64,000 nucleotides of DNA, from contig NZ_JAHGAJ010000003.1 in assembly GCF_030248535.1 (NCBI RefSeq), forward strand, positions 62,001 to 126,000, given 5' to 3'. Position numbers and translations under genes: made by a program. This document shows, one piece after another, positions 35,905 through 45,057 of this stretch; position 1 is the stretch's first letter; every line of letters begins with the position of its first letter. The notes under the pieces were generated by a model. It saw nothing but the letters and a program-made list of their open reading frames with translations, was not told the DNA's origin and ran no database searches. Source of the DNA: Vibrio sp. D404a (GTDB taxonomy: Bacteria > Pseudomonadota > Gammaproteobacteria > Enterobacterales > Vibrionaceae).

Positions 35905-38900
35905 TTAGACAGTGGATTCGTTAATTGGCTCTAGTGCAACTTGTTCTTTGTTATCACTCTGCTCTTTAGGTGTACGTTTAGCCAATACGTAGTAGAACAG
36001 TGGCGTAAGCAACAGACCGAAAATAGTTACACCAATCATGCCGGAGAACACGGCGATACCCATTGCTTGTCTCATCTCGGCACCTGCACCGGTAGAGAAC
36101 ACCATCGGAACTACACCCATGATGAAGGCAATCGATGTCATCAAGATAGGGCGAAGACGTAAGCGTGATGCTTCAAGCACTGCTTCCATTACAGTACGAC
36201 CTTTGTCTTGCAACTCTTTGGCGAATTCTACGATTAGGATTGCGTTTTTAGTTGCCAAGCCAACCAATACGATTAGGCCAATTTGAGTGAAGATATTGTT
36301 GTCGCTACCCCATAGAATCACACCACTGATCGCTGAAAGAAGCGTCATAGGAATGATTAAGATGATCGCCATTGGCAGACGTACACTTTCGTATTGCGCA
36401 GCAAGTACTAGGAATACCAACAAGATAACCAGTGGGTAGATCAACATAGCCGTATCACCGGCCAACTTCTGTTGGTAGGTCAGCTCTGTCCATTCGTAAG
36501 TCATACCAATCGGTAGTGTTTCAGCCAGGATCTGCTCTATCGCTGCTTGTGCTTCACCTGAGCTAAAACCTGGCATAGGACTGCCGTTGATTTCTGCTGT
36601 TGTGTAAGCGTTGTAATGCATCACTCGATCAGGCCCTGCGCTGTAATTCACATCAACAAACGCGCCCAAAGGAATCATTTCACCGTTGGTATTTCGAACC
36701 TCTAATTGGCGGATCTGCTCCGGCGTTTGGCGGAACTCTTCGTCGGCCTGAACGTTCACTTGATATGTACGACCAAAGCGGTTGATATCATTGACGTAAG
36801 TGCTTCCCATATACGACTGAAGGGTAGAGAAAACATCATCTATTGATAGGTCTTGTTTGAGCGCTTTCGTACGGTCAACATCGAGATCTAACTGTGGAAC
36901 ATTCACTTGATAGCTCGAGAATACACCCGTTAGTGCTGGGTGAGCCCATGCTTTCATGATCACTTGTTGAGTGACACCGTATAGTGCTTCGTAGCCGTGG
37001 TTCGCTCTATCTTGGATCTGCAAACGGAAACCGCCAATCGTACCCAGACCTTGAACCGGTGGTGGTGGAAAGATCGCGATGAATGCATCAGGGATAGAAG
37101 CAAACTTTTGGTTTAGCTGACCCGCAATCGCATTTGCGCTAAGACTCGGGTCTTGACGCTCGTCGAAATCAGCCAACGGAGTAAACACGATGCCACTATT
37201 CGGACTATTAGTGAACCCGTTAATGCTCAGACCCGGGAAGGCCACTGAGTGTTCAACGCCTGGTTGTGCCAAAGCAATCTCAGACATCTCACGGATAACC
37301 GCATCGGTACGCTCAAGTGAAGCCGCGTCTGGTAGTTGCGCGAATGCAACCAAGTACTGCTTATCTTGACCCGGCACATAACCCGTAGGAGTCTCATCGA
37401 ATTGGTAAGCTGTTAAGCCGAGCAGGCCAACGTACATCACACCAATCAGTGCGCCAAGTCGAATGCTCTTCTTCACCGCGTAACCGTAAGCAACAGAACC
37501 TTTGTTAAATAGCTTATTGAATGGGGTAAATACGAAGCGTCCGAACAAGCCATCCATTGCACGAGTGAGCCAATCTTTTGGTTGGTCATGACCACGTAAC
37601 AGTAGGGCAGAAAGAGCCGGACTCAAAGTCAGCGAGTTAATAGCTGAAATAAAGGTCGAGATGGTAATGGTCAATGCAAATTGTTTATAGAACTGACCCG
37701 TTAAGCCAGACATAAACGCAGTCGGGATGAATACCGCAGCGAGCACCAACGTCGTCGCAACAATTGGGCCTGTAACCTCCCGCATCGCTTTCTCAGTCGC
37801 TGCGATAGGAGCGAGACCTTCTTCGATGTTTCGTTCTACGTTTTCCACCACCACGATCGCATCATCAACAACGATACCGATGGCAAGTACTAGGCCAAAC
37901 AGTGACAGAGCATTTAAAGAAAAGCCCATTAAGTACATGAAAGCGAATGTACCGACTAGCGAAACTGGAACCGCAACCAATGGGATGATCGATGCGCGCC
38001 AAGTTTGCAAGAATAGAACAACAACTAGTACAACAAGCAACACCGCTTCAAGCAGTGTTTGCACTACCGCTTCAATAGAACCACGAACGAATACCGTTGG
38101 GTCGTAAACAATCTCGTAGCTCACACCTTGAGGGAAGCTAGCTGACAGCTCTTCCATTTTCGCTCTTACGTCGTCAGAGATCTGAATCGCGTTTGAGCCA
38201 GAAGCTTGGAAGATTGGAATTGCAACGGCGTCTTGGTTATCAAGTAGTGAACGAAGTGAGTAGGTTTCGGCACCTAATTCAATACGAGCGACATCCTTCA
38301 AACGGTTGATCTGACCATCTTCACCAACCTTGATGATGATGTTCTCGAACTCTTCAACCTCGCTTAAACGTCCTTTGACATTAATAAGCAGTTGGAAGTC
38401 TGACGAACCACTTGGTTGAGCACCAAGGCTACCTGCTGCAGCTTGTTGGTTCTGCTCGCGAATCGCAGAAATCACTTCACTAGGATTGAGGTCAAGGCTT
38501 GCGACCTTGTTTGGATCAAGCCAAATACGCATGCTGTATTCGCCACCACCAAACAGGCGAACGGCACCAACACCTTCGATTCGGGCAAGTTCATCCTTAA
38601 CGTTAAGCGCTGCATAGTTCGCAAGATAAAGTAGGTCATAGCGCTCATCGGGTGACACCAAGTGAACGACCATGGTTAAGTCTGGTGATGACTTTTCCGT
38701 CACAACACCAAGTCGCTGAACAGTTTCAGGCAAACGAGGTAGGGCACGATCAACACGACTTTGAACAAGAGTCTGCGCTTTGTCCACGTCGGCACCAATG
38801 GCGAAGGTGACGGTTAACGTCATCACGCCATCTGAAGTCGCCTGAGAAGACATATACAACATGTCTTCTACGCCGTTAATTTCTTCCTCAAGGGGAGACG

Positions 38901-39087
38901 CGACGGTATCCGCAATCACTTTCGGGTTTGCACCCGGGTAAGTCGCTGTTACAACGACAGTCGGAGGAACAACCTCAGGGTATTCAGTGATAGGCAGTTG
39001 CCATACAGACAATGCACCACCGATGAATATGAGAATCGACAGCACGGATGCGAAGATCGGCCGACGGATAAAGAACTGGGAAAACAT
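35905..39087 (-). CDS. RND efflux pump inner-membrane transporter (HAE1, MexF/AcrB type)
   Basis: A 1060-residue protein with the twelve-helix RND layout and two large periplasmic loops. The proton-relay region is GIVVDDAIVVVENVER and the partner Lys lies in VGLATKNAILIVEFAKEL. QQLPITEYPEV-like and YPGANPKVIADTV sequences at the N-terminus are typical of HAE1 drug pumps. It follows the adaptor gene at 39101 by 13 bp in one operon. It exports drugs, solvents or dyes with an outer-membrane channel that is not encoded here (probably a TolC homologue elsewhere). Confidence 0.94.
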   Translation of the reverse strand: MFSQFFIRRPIFASVLSILIFIGGALSVWQLPITEYPEVVPPTVVVTATYPGANPKVIADTVASPLEEEINGVEDMLYMSSQATSDGVMTLTVTFAIGADVDKAQTLVQSRVDRALPRLPETVQRLGVVTEKSSPDLTMVVHLVSPDERYDLLYLANYAALNVKDELARIEGVGAVRLFGGGEYSMRIWLDPNKVASLDLNPSEVISAIREQNQQAAAGSLGAQPSGSSDFQLLINVKGRLSEVEEFENIIIKVGEDGQINRLKDVARIELGAETYSLRSLLDNQDAVAIPIFQASGSNAIQISDDVRAKMEELSASFPQGVSYEIVYDPTVFVRGSIEAVVQTLLEAVLLVVLVVVLFLQTWRASIIPLVAVPVSLVGTFAFMYLMGFSLNALSLFGLVLAIGIVVDDAIVVVENVERNIEEGLAPIAATEKAMREVTGPIVATTLVLAAVFIPTAFMSGLTGQFYKQFALTITISTFISAINSLTLSPALSALLLRGHDQPKDWLTRAMDGLFGRFVFTPFNKLFNKGSVAYGYAVKKSIRLGALIGVMYVGLLGLTAYQFDETPTGYVPGQDKQYLVAFAQLPDAASLERTDAVIREMSEIALAQPGVEHSVAFPGLSINGFTNSPNSGIVFTPLADFDERQDPSLSANAIAGQLNQKFASIPDAFIAIFPPPPVQGLGTIGGFRLQIQDRANHGYEALYGVTQQVIMKAWAHPALTGVFSSYQVNVPQLDLDVDRTKALKQDLSIDDVFSTLQSYMGSTYVNDINRFGRTYQVNVQADEEFRQTPEQIRQLEVRNTNGEMIPLGAFVDVNYSAGPDRVMHYNAYTTAEINGSPMPGFSSGEAQAAIEQILAETLPIGMTYEWTELTYQQKLAGDTAMLIYPLVILLVFLVLAAQYESVRLPMAIILIIPMTLLSAISGVILWGSDNNIFTQIGLIVLVGLATKNAILIVEFAKELQDKGRTVMEAVLEASRLRLRPILMTSIAFIMGVVPMVFSTGAGAEMRQAMGIAVFSGMIGVTIFGLLLTPLFYYVLAKRTPKEQSDNKEQVALEPINESTV

Positions 39088-39100
39088 TGCAACGGTTCCT

Positions 39101-40327
39101 TTATTGCTTCACTTGCAGAGTCAGTAGTTCACTGCGCTGCTGGTCACGTAATGCTTGTTGTTGGCGAATGTTTGCAAGGGTGTTTTCATCCGCCATTGCA
39201 ACTTCGTCAGGGGTAACAGGCATGTTGGCGCGGACGCGTTGTAAGCCATTAACGACAATCTTTTCGTCGCCTTTTAGGCCATCCAATACAATGCGCAGAC
39301 CGTTAAGGCCTTCACCAAGAGAGATTGCTCGGTATTGGACTATATTGTCATCGCCTAAAACCAAGACATACTTGTTATTCAGATCGGTGCCGATCGCTTT
39401 GTTATCAATCAACACGCCTTGGTAGCTGTCTGAGCCTGCGATTCGCATCTTCGCGAACATACCCGGCAAAAACTTCTTATCTGTGTTATCAAAAACAGCG
39501 CGAACTTGAATCGTTCCCGTTGCTTCATCGATCGCATTGTCTACAAAATCGATATAACCGATATGAGGGAAATCAGTATCGTTAGCCAGCGACATTTGGA
39601 CGACGTTTTCAATTTCGCCATCCGCTGAGATGAGGTTATTAATTTCTTGATATTTAAGGAAACTACGCTCGTCAATGTCGAAATAAGCGTACATTTTCGA
39701 AGTAGACACTAGTGACGTGAGAACGGTTTGACCCGTGGTTACGTAGTTACCTTTGGTCACTTCTGCGAACGAAACTTTGCCTGCGATTGGTGCACGAACT
39801 AAAGTAAATTCAAGGTCCAATTCTGCTTTTGTTAATGCAGCCTTCAACGCTGATACGCTAGCGACACTGCGCTGTTTATCTGCAAATCGAGCATCCACCG
39901 TTTCTTGAGAAATGGCGTTAGTCTTGCTTAAACGTAGGGCACGTTCATAGTCTTTAATTGCTTGATTTAGGCTGGTTTGTGCACTGCTCAGTTCCGCTTT
40001 TAATCGGTTTACTTCTGCGGCAAATAAGCGGTTATCAATTGAAAATAGAACGTCACCTGCTTCAACAAGACGTCCTTCCTTAAAGTGAACACGATCAACA
40101 TATCCCGAGACTCGGGGCATAACAGTCACGGTTTGAGGCGACTCTAGTCGACCAGTAAATTGATCAAGTTCTGTTACTTGCTCTACTAACACTTGAGCGA
40201 CTTCTACCGTCGGTGGCGGTGGAGCCGGAACAGGTGCCTCTGCGTGCGAATCTTGACATCCAGACAGCACGAACGGTGCTGCAAATGAGATTAGTAGAAG
40301 AGGGGTTCTAAGGTGTTTACCTACCAT
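39101..40327 (-). CDS. RND periplasmic adaptor (membrane-fusion lipoprotein)
   Basis: A 408-residue protein with a lipobox (FVLSGC, Cys ~24), a lipoyl-like region split around a coiled-coil hairpin (RLKAELSSAQTSLNQAIKDYERALRLSKTNAIS), and a beta-barrel domain (VRAPIAGKVSFAEVTKGNYVTTGQ). It bridges the RND pump to the outer-membrane channel. First gene of the pump operon. A perfect 12-bp palindrome lies 25 bp before its start. Confidence 0.93.
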   Translation of the reverse strand: MVGKHLRTPLLLISFAAPFVLSGCQDSHAEAPVPAPPPPTVEVAQVLVEQVTELDQFTGRLESPQTVTVMPRVSGYVDRVHFKEGRLVEAGDVLFSIDNRLFAAEVNRLKAELSSAQTSLNQAIKDYERALRLSKTNAISQETVDARFADKQRSVASVSALKAALTKAELDLEFTLVRAPIAGKVSFAEVTKGNYVTTGQTVLTSLVSTSKMYAYFDIDERSFLKYQEINNLISADGEIENVVQMSLANDTDFPHIGYIDFVDNAIDEATGTIQVRAVFDNTDKKFLPGMFAKMRIAGSDSYQGVLIDNKAIGTDLNNKYVLVLGDDNIVQYRAISLGEGLNGLRIVLDGLKGDEKIVVNGLQRVRANMPVTPDEVAMADENTLANIRQQQALRDQQRSELLTLQVKQ

Positions 40328-40351
40328 CTCGCTATCCTTATGTGAGTTTTG

Positions 40352-40363
40352 TACCGATCGGTA
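40352..40363 (-). promoter_or_regulatory. TetR/AcrR operator of the RND operon
   Basis: TACCGATCGGTA is a perfect 12-bp palindrome between the adaptor gene and the divergent tetR gene. The arm TACCGATCGGT is typical of AcrR-type sites in related pump operons. Confidence 0.7.
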
Positions 40364-40487
40364 TAATAATCCTGACTTTTGATAATGATCAAGTTAAATT
40401 TATAGAATCAATGATTATTACATATGGACAACGTATGCCTGCCGCATTACCATTTAGGGGATTGAACGAATAAGTGGTAGTGAGATT

Positions 40488-41096
40488 ATGGTAGTCGGTA
40501 CAGCGGGTCGACCACGCAGTTTTGACCAAGAAAAGGCGTTAGAAGAAGCATTAAAAGTGTTTTGGGAACAAGGGTTTGAGGGAACTTCTCTCTCTGACTT
40601 AACCAAGGCTATGGGTATCAATAAACCCAGCATGTATTCCGCCTTTGGTAATAAAGAACAACTGTTTCTCAAAGCGGTCGAAATGTATAAAGCCCGTGAA
40701 TCAGAATATTTTTATCGGGCATTAGAGCAGGCTGATATACGTGTCGTTGTCAGGGACATCATTATAGGGTGTGCAGAAGCTCATAGCTGTAAAGAAAAGC
40801 CAAAAGGTTGTTTGATGATCCAAGGCGCTTTAGCATGCAGCGCTGATGCGAGCCCGATCAAACAGGCGATGATGGATTGTCGAAAAGAGATGGTTGATAT
40901 TCTGGAAGCAAGATTTACCAAAGCTAAAAATGAAGGCCAATTAATTGAATCGGCAGACCCACAAGTTATGACGCATTTCATGGCGACCTTTCTCAATGGT
41001 ATGTCAGTTCACTCTATGGACGATGTACCTCCAGAGATGATTATCGCCGTGGCTGAGATAGGGATCAAAGACTTGCACGCATTCTGCGTAAACTAA
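40488..41096 (+). CDS. TetR/AcrR-family repressor of the RND pump
   Basis: A 202-residue protein with helix-turn-helix at ~32-55 (TSLSDLTKAMGINKPSMYSAFGNKEQLF) and the C-terminal pattern of the TetR group with GCLMIQGALACS. Divergent from the adaptor gene with a palindromic operator between them, so it probably represses the pump until a toxic ligand binds. Confidence 0.9.
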   Translation: MVVGTAGRPRSFDQEKALEEALKVFWEQGFEGTSLSDLTKAMGINKPSMYSAFGNKEQLFLKAVEMYKARESEYFYRALEQADIRVVVRDIIIGCAEAHSCKEKPKGCLMIQGALACSADASPIKQAMMDCRKEMVDILEARFTKAKNEGQLIESADPQVMTHFMATFLNGMSVHSMDDVPPEMIIAVAEIGIKDLHAFCVN

Positions 41097-41126
41097 TGTT
41101 TAAATTGAGGTTGAAGACTTTGTTTT

Positions 41127-42278
41127 TTAGCCTTGAAGCATAAGGTTCGGGCTATCTTGATTATTAAGACCTCTCAAATAGCGCAGTACCATTTCATTAC
41201 TCTTCCAGTCGCCCAATTGAATCAGCTGGGTTAAATTGAGACCAGCATGATAGCCATCTTGTAATGCACCGACACGGCTAGAGTGCCCACTCCATATGTT
41301 TCGATGCGCCTCTGTTGATGTGACAACGTCACCTAAGTCAGTAAGAAGATCATGGGCGCGCTGATAAATGCGGTCGATAGTCATGCCCGACATCGGAGTT
41401 TGACGATAGCCTGCTGGCCTTGCTCCTTTAACGGTTAGCCAACAAAAGATAAAATCATCTTCATCCAGCGGCTGGCAATAGGTTTGAACATAGCGTTTTA
41501 CAATCGCTGAAAATCGGCCTGTTAATCGCTTCGGCTCTGGACTGATTGTGGTTTTAGATGTAACACGTTCGATGTTAATGTCGCCATTTTCAAGAAACTT
41601 AATGTGTTTTTTGCGTATTTTACCAATTTCACCCTCACGAAGTAGGGTGCCATAGGCAACGGTAAGAACAGCAAGATCTCGATAAGGTACAGCTCTTTTT
41701 TCATTGCCCCATAAATCCATTAATCTCAGCAAATGGTGCTTTCGAAACGGTTTAGCTTGCAGTTCGATAACTTGCGAGCCGGTAATTTCCATCTCATCTT
41801 TTGGCAATGATTTAAAGAAGGTGGCTATGGTTGGTAGTTTAGTGACGTCATCCGTATTCATGATTTTGTGGAACAGACTGAGCTGTGCTCGATATTGCTT
41901 AAGCGTATTGATCTTTACATCGAACTCTAGCTTAAGTGATTTGAACCAAGTTAATAGGACAGGGGCGTATATAGGAAAGCTATAAACGTTTTGGTCTTTG
42001 CAGTATTCATCCCATTTACGAACAACGAACGCTAACATCTTTAAAGTGTGAATACTCAACCCGCCACGGTTTTCTTCGAACTCGTCTAAGTGCTTTCGCA
42101 CTAGAGGTAATTCAGTCCAATTCGGATCAAAACTCTCATTAAGGTTGGGAAAGTTAAGTTTAAAGCGACTGAGCTTCTCTTTTTGCTTTTCCCACTGCTG
42201 GACAGTTTCTTTATGAGAACGGCCAGGTGACAGCGTCACTTGGCTTTGTCGTTGAGTTGGGAAGTTTGAGTTCGTCAT
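41127..42278 (-). CDS. Tyrosine recombinase/phage-type integrase
   Basis: A 383-residue protein with a SAM-like core-binding domain (~60-150) and a catalytic domain containing Arg214 (LLREGE), Lys242 (SKTT), His332 and Arg335 (GHSSR), Trp358 in the position of the second His, and the nucleophile Tyr367 (LRYLRG). All active-site residues are present, so it should be functional. No phage, transposon or cargo genes adjoin it, and it lies beside an RND pump regulator and a 13-6-13 inverted repeat. It may be the remnant or the operator of an integrative element whose ends are not in view. Confidence 0.9.
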   Translation of the reverse strand: MTNSNFPTQRQSQVTLSPGRSHKETVQQWEKQKEKLSRFKLNFPNLNESFDPNWTELPLVRKHLDEFEENRGGLSIHTLKMLAFVVRKWDEYCKDQNVYSFPIYAPVLLTWFKSLKLEFDVKINTLKQYRAQLSLFHKIMNTDDVTKLPTIATFFKSLPKDEMEITGSQVIELQAKPFRKHHLLRLMDLWGNEKRAVPYRDLAVLTVAYGTLLREGEIGKIRKKHIKFLENGDINIERVTSKTTISPEPKRLTGRFSAIVKRYVQTYCQPLDEDDFIFCWLTVKGARPAGYRQTPMSGMTIDRIYQRAHDLLTDLGDVVTSTEAHRNIWSGHSSRVGALQDGYHAGLNLTQLIQLGDWKSNEMVLRYLRGLNNQDSPNLMLQG

Positions 42279-42297
42279 AGCGCCTATGTTAACAAAC

Positions 42298-42329
42298 TAG
42301 TGTGATATAACTGTAATTATATCACACTA
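42298..42329. repeat. Perfect 13-bp inverted repeat upstream of the integrase gene
   Basis: TAGTGTGATATAA and TTATATCACACTA are exact reverse complements around CTGTAA, ending 20-51 bp before the integrase start. Such symmetry fits an operator for autoregulation or a recombinase binding/crossover site. Confidence 0.75.
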
Positions 42330-42428
42330 TATAATTACGGCGACAATCGACATAAAAAATTCCATCACACGAGGTGAGTTTCGCCTGTTAATTAGACAAT
42401 GAGCCGAAATGGTAAGTTGAGATGATGA

Positions 42429-42875
42429 TCAGAGATTAATATACAGCCTCAGCATGTCTTTATGCTGGATACCATTTTCAAATATTGGATCTCTGTAATT
42501 GATGAGGAAATAGTCTTTAGATACCGAATCAACGCGAAAACCCAATCTTTGGTAATACGTTAATTGATAGCCAAAGGTACCCGTTCCTAGTTCTACGCGA
42601 GTGATACCTTTGTTTGGTAACTCTGCAAGCACCGACTTTAAAAGTTTTGTACCGATACCAAGACGTTGGTGACTGGGCAGCACTGAGACATTAAAAATCT
42701 CGACAGTGGTAGGAGTTAATGGTTTCGCGATACATGCTCCTAATATTTCATCACTTTCACAAGCAACAAAGCACCAAGAATCATATAGATACGAGGAAAT
42801 ACTCGCCTTGGATGGATCCGCTTCTAACAACAAATCAAAAGGAACCTGGCTAGGTTCGATTTCTTTAAATTCCAA
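42429..42875 (-). CDS. GNAT-family N-acetyltransferase
   Basis: A 148-residue protein with the acetyl-CoA loop (VSVLPSHQRLGIGTKLLKSV) and a C-terminal YYQRLGF motif. The start is TTG at 42875, supported by GAGGAG 7 nt upstream. Substrate unknown. Confidence 0.85.
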   Translation of the reverse strand: MEFKEIEPSQVPFDLLLEADPSKASISSYLYDSWCFVACESDEILGACIAKPLTPTTVEIFNVSVLPSHQRLGIGTKLLKSVLAELPNKGITRVELGTGTFGYQLTYYQRLGFRVDSVSKDYFLINYRDPIFENGIQHKDMLRLYINL

Positions 42876-42910
42876 GCAGAGCTCCTCGTATACAACTAAA
42901 ACTTAACGCC

Positions 42911-43717
42911 CTAATTAAACGCCATGTTTGCGGCCATCACAACTAAAAGTACTGCAAAAATTTTCTTAATCGTAGCTACAGGAAGATGATTGGTTGCCTT
43001 TGCTCCCAATGGTGCAGTGAACCATGACGTCGAAACAATACCAAGCAAGGCTGGCAAGTAAACAAATCCCGCAAAACCATCACTCAACGAAAAGTAAGGA
43101 AGGCCAGAGCTCACGTAACCAACAGACCCAAACAGCGCGATGATGATCCCACATGCCGATGCACAACCGATCGCCTTTTTGACGTTGACAGAAAAGAAAG
43201 ACAACAAAGGAACCAAAAGAGCGCCGCCACCGATACCGATCATCGCAGACAACGCTCCAGTAATAGTGGTAAGAACTGTCAGCACACCTTTATTAGGTAA
43301 GGTACGTTCAGGTGCATTGTCGCTTTTGCTACTAAGGAACATTTTAACCGCGATAAGAAATACACTCACTGCGAAAATGGTTCTAACGACTTGGTCTGGC
43401 AATTGCGCAGCCATAAAACCACTGATCAGCGCGCCCGACGCAACCCCGACCATAATCCAAGGTGCGATGTCCCACGGCACATTGCCATTTTTATGGTGAG
43501 CGATAGCAGAAGAAGTTGAAGTGAAGAGTATTGACGCCAAAGAAGTTGCAATAGCCACGACCACAACTTGATCAGATGGCAAAACGCCAAATTGCAGCAA
43601 TATAATGCTTAAGATTGGGACGATGACTAGACCACCGCCAATACCCAATAGCCCAGCTAAGAAACCAACGCCGCTACCTAACACAGCACAACACAATATC
43701 AGTACTATTTCACTCAC
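42911..43717 (-). CDS. TauE/SafE-family membrane permease
   Basis: A 268-residue protein with about eight membrane segments and two copies of the family motif (GLLGIGGGLVIVPIL and IGIGGGALLVPLL). Such permeases export sulfite, sulfonates or organosulfur anions. GTG 43717 is preferred because AGGAG lies 7 nt upstream; an in-frame ATG at 43750 has a poor site. It is divergent from mesX-mesD, so a link with sulfur metabolism is likely but not shown. Confidence 0.85.
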   Translation of the reverse strand: MSEIVLILCCAVLGSGVGFLAGLLGIGGGLVIVPILSIILLQFGVLPSDQVVVVAIATSLASILFTSTSSAIAHHKNGNVPWDIAPWIMVGVASGALISGFMAAQLPDQVVRTIFAVSVFLIAVKMFLSSKSDNAPERTLPNKGVLTVLTTITGALSAMIGIGGGALLVPLLSFFSVNVKKAIGCASACGIIIALFGSVGYVSSGLPYFSLSDGFAGFVYLPALLGIVSTSWFTAPLGAKATNHLPVATIKKIFAVLLVVMAANMAFN

Positions 43718-44064
43718 CCTTAATCTCCTATTAATTGTTAGGGTTTGCATTCCATATAAAGCAAATCATCAAAACGGATAAAGTAATATAACTGAGTAGC
43801 ACATCAATGCCACCCTATAACTACATGAATATTTCTCATAATCAATGTGAAGGATTACCACTGTTTTTCGGACCTAGATTCGAGCTATAAAATAGACTCT
43901 TCTCTAAATCTAGCGAAACAATTACAGTTATATTGGCATTTGAAGTTATTCAATTATTAAATAAAGCTGTGGTGACTAATGACTGGGACTATAAAAATAA
44001 TCCAGAAAGCCTAGAGAGAGTAAGGAAATAAGCTTTCAACTCAGGAAATAGGATACCGCTCAAC
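43718..44064. other. Divergent promoter region between TauE-like permease and mesX
   Basis: No gene is seen. TGAAGTTATTCA (43941-43952) is a perfect palindrome that resembles a MetR box but has a 4-bp rather than a 5-bp spacer. No convincing tandem MetJ boxes were found. Confidence 0.4.
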
Positions 44065-45039
44065 ATGACTACTGATTTTAACTTTACGATTAAAAGCATC
44101 GGACTTGATGAAAATTACCACCCTTCAGACAGTACGCGCATTACAACCAACTTTGCCAACTTAGCGCGTGGTGAGAACCGTCAGAGAAATCTACGTAACG
44201 CATTGAATATGATTAACAACAATTTCAATGCGTTAGCAAACTGGGACAACCCAAATCGAGACCGCTACTCTGTCGAACTAGAGATCGTGTCTGTTGATAT
44301 CGACATTGAAGGCAAAGGCGAAAACTTCCCATCTATCGAAGTATTGAAAACTAATATTGTCGATCACGCGACCAATGAACGCATTGAAGGTGTAGTGGGG
44401 AATAACTTCTCTTCATACGTGAGAGATTACGATTTTAGTGTTTTATTGTTAGAGCATAACAAAGATAAGCCTGGCTTCAGTGTTCCTGATAATTTTGGTG
44501 AACTACACGGCAACTTATTCAAATCGTTCATTAAGTCTGACACATACAAAGCGAACTTTAAAAAGCTACCTGTTATCTGCCTAAGCGTATCAGATAATAA
44601 AATATACCAACGCACAGACAACCAACACCCAGTTTTAGGTTTCGAATATCAGCCAAACGAATCATCTTTAACTGAGCAATACTTTAAGAAAATGGGCCTA
44701 GAAGTGCGTTACTTCATGCCGCCAAATAGTGTTGCTCCGTTGGCATTCTACTTCTTTGGCGATCTGCTTAACGACTACTCGAACCTAGAACTGATCAGCA
44801 CAATTAGTACAATGGAAACTTTCCAAAAGATTTACCGTCCAGAAATCTACAATGCGAACGCGGTTGCTGGTAATCGTTACCAACCAAACTTGAAGAACTC
44901 AGATCACTCACTAACACAAATCGTGTACGACCGTGAAGAACGTAGCAAGCTAGCAATCAAGCAAGGTAAATTCGCTGAAGAGCACTTTATCAAACCGTTC
45001 CAACACACGTTAGACCAATGGTCTGCGAATTTCGCTTAA
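44065..45039 (+). CDS. mesX: MesX-like (DUF1852) accessory protein of folate-independent methionine synthase
   Basis: A 324-residue DUF1852 protein. In the established MesD/MesX pair this protein is required for methionine synthesis by MesD and is proposed to be an oxygenase. It has no signal peptide and no recognisable classic oxygenase motif by eye. The gene is 18 bp upstream of the MetE-core gene, with which it forms an operon. Confidence 0.85.
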   Translation: MTTDFNFTIKSIGLDENYHPSDSTRITTNFANLARGENRQRNLRNALNMINNNFNALANWDNPNRDRYSVELEIVSVDIDIEGKGENFPSIEVLKTNIVDHATNERIEGVVGNNFSSYVRDYDFSVLLLEHNKDKPGFSVPDNFGELHGNLFKSFIKSDTYKANFKKLPVICLSVSDNKIYQRTDNQHPVLGFEYQPNESSLTEQYFKKMGLEVRYFMPPNSVAPLAFYFFGDLLNDYSNLELISTISTMETFQKIYRPEIYNANAVAGNRYQPNLKNSDHSLTQIVYDREERSKLAIKQGKFAEEHFIKPFQHTLDQWSANFA

Positions 45040-45057
45040 GGCTAGGGGATTGTTCAT

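Noticed and set aside
43941-43952. TGAAGTTATTCA as a MetR box before mesX
   Set aside because: The MetR consensus has a 5-bp spacer and this has 4; a single such palindrome is expected by chance.
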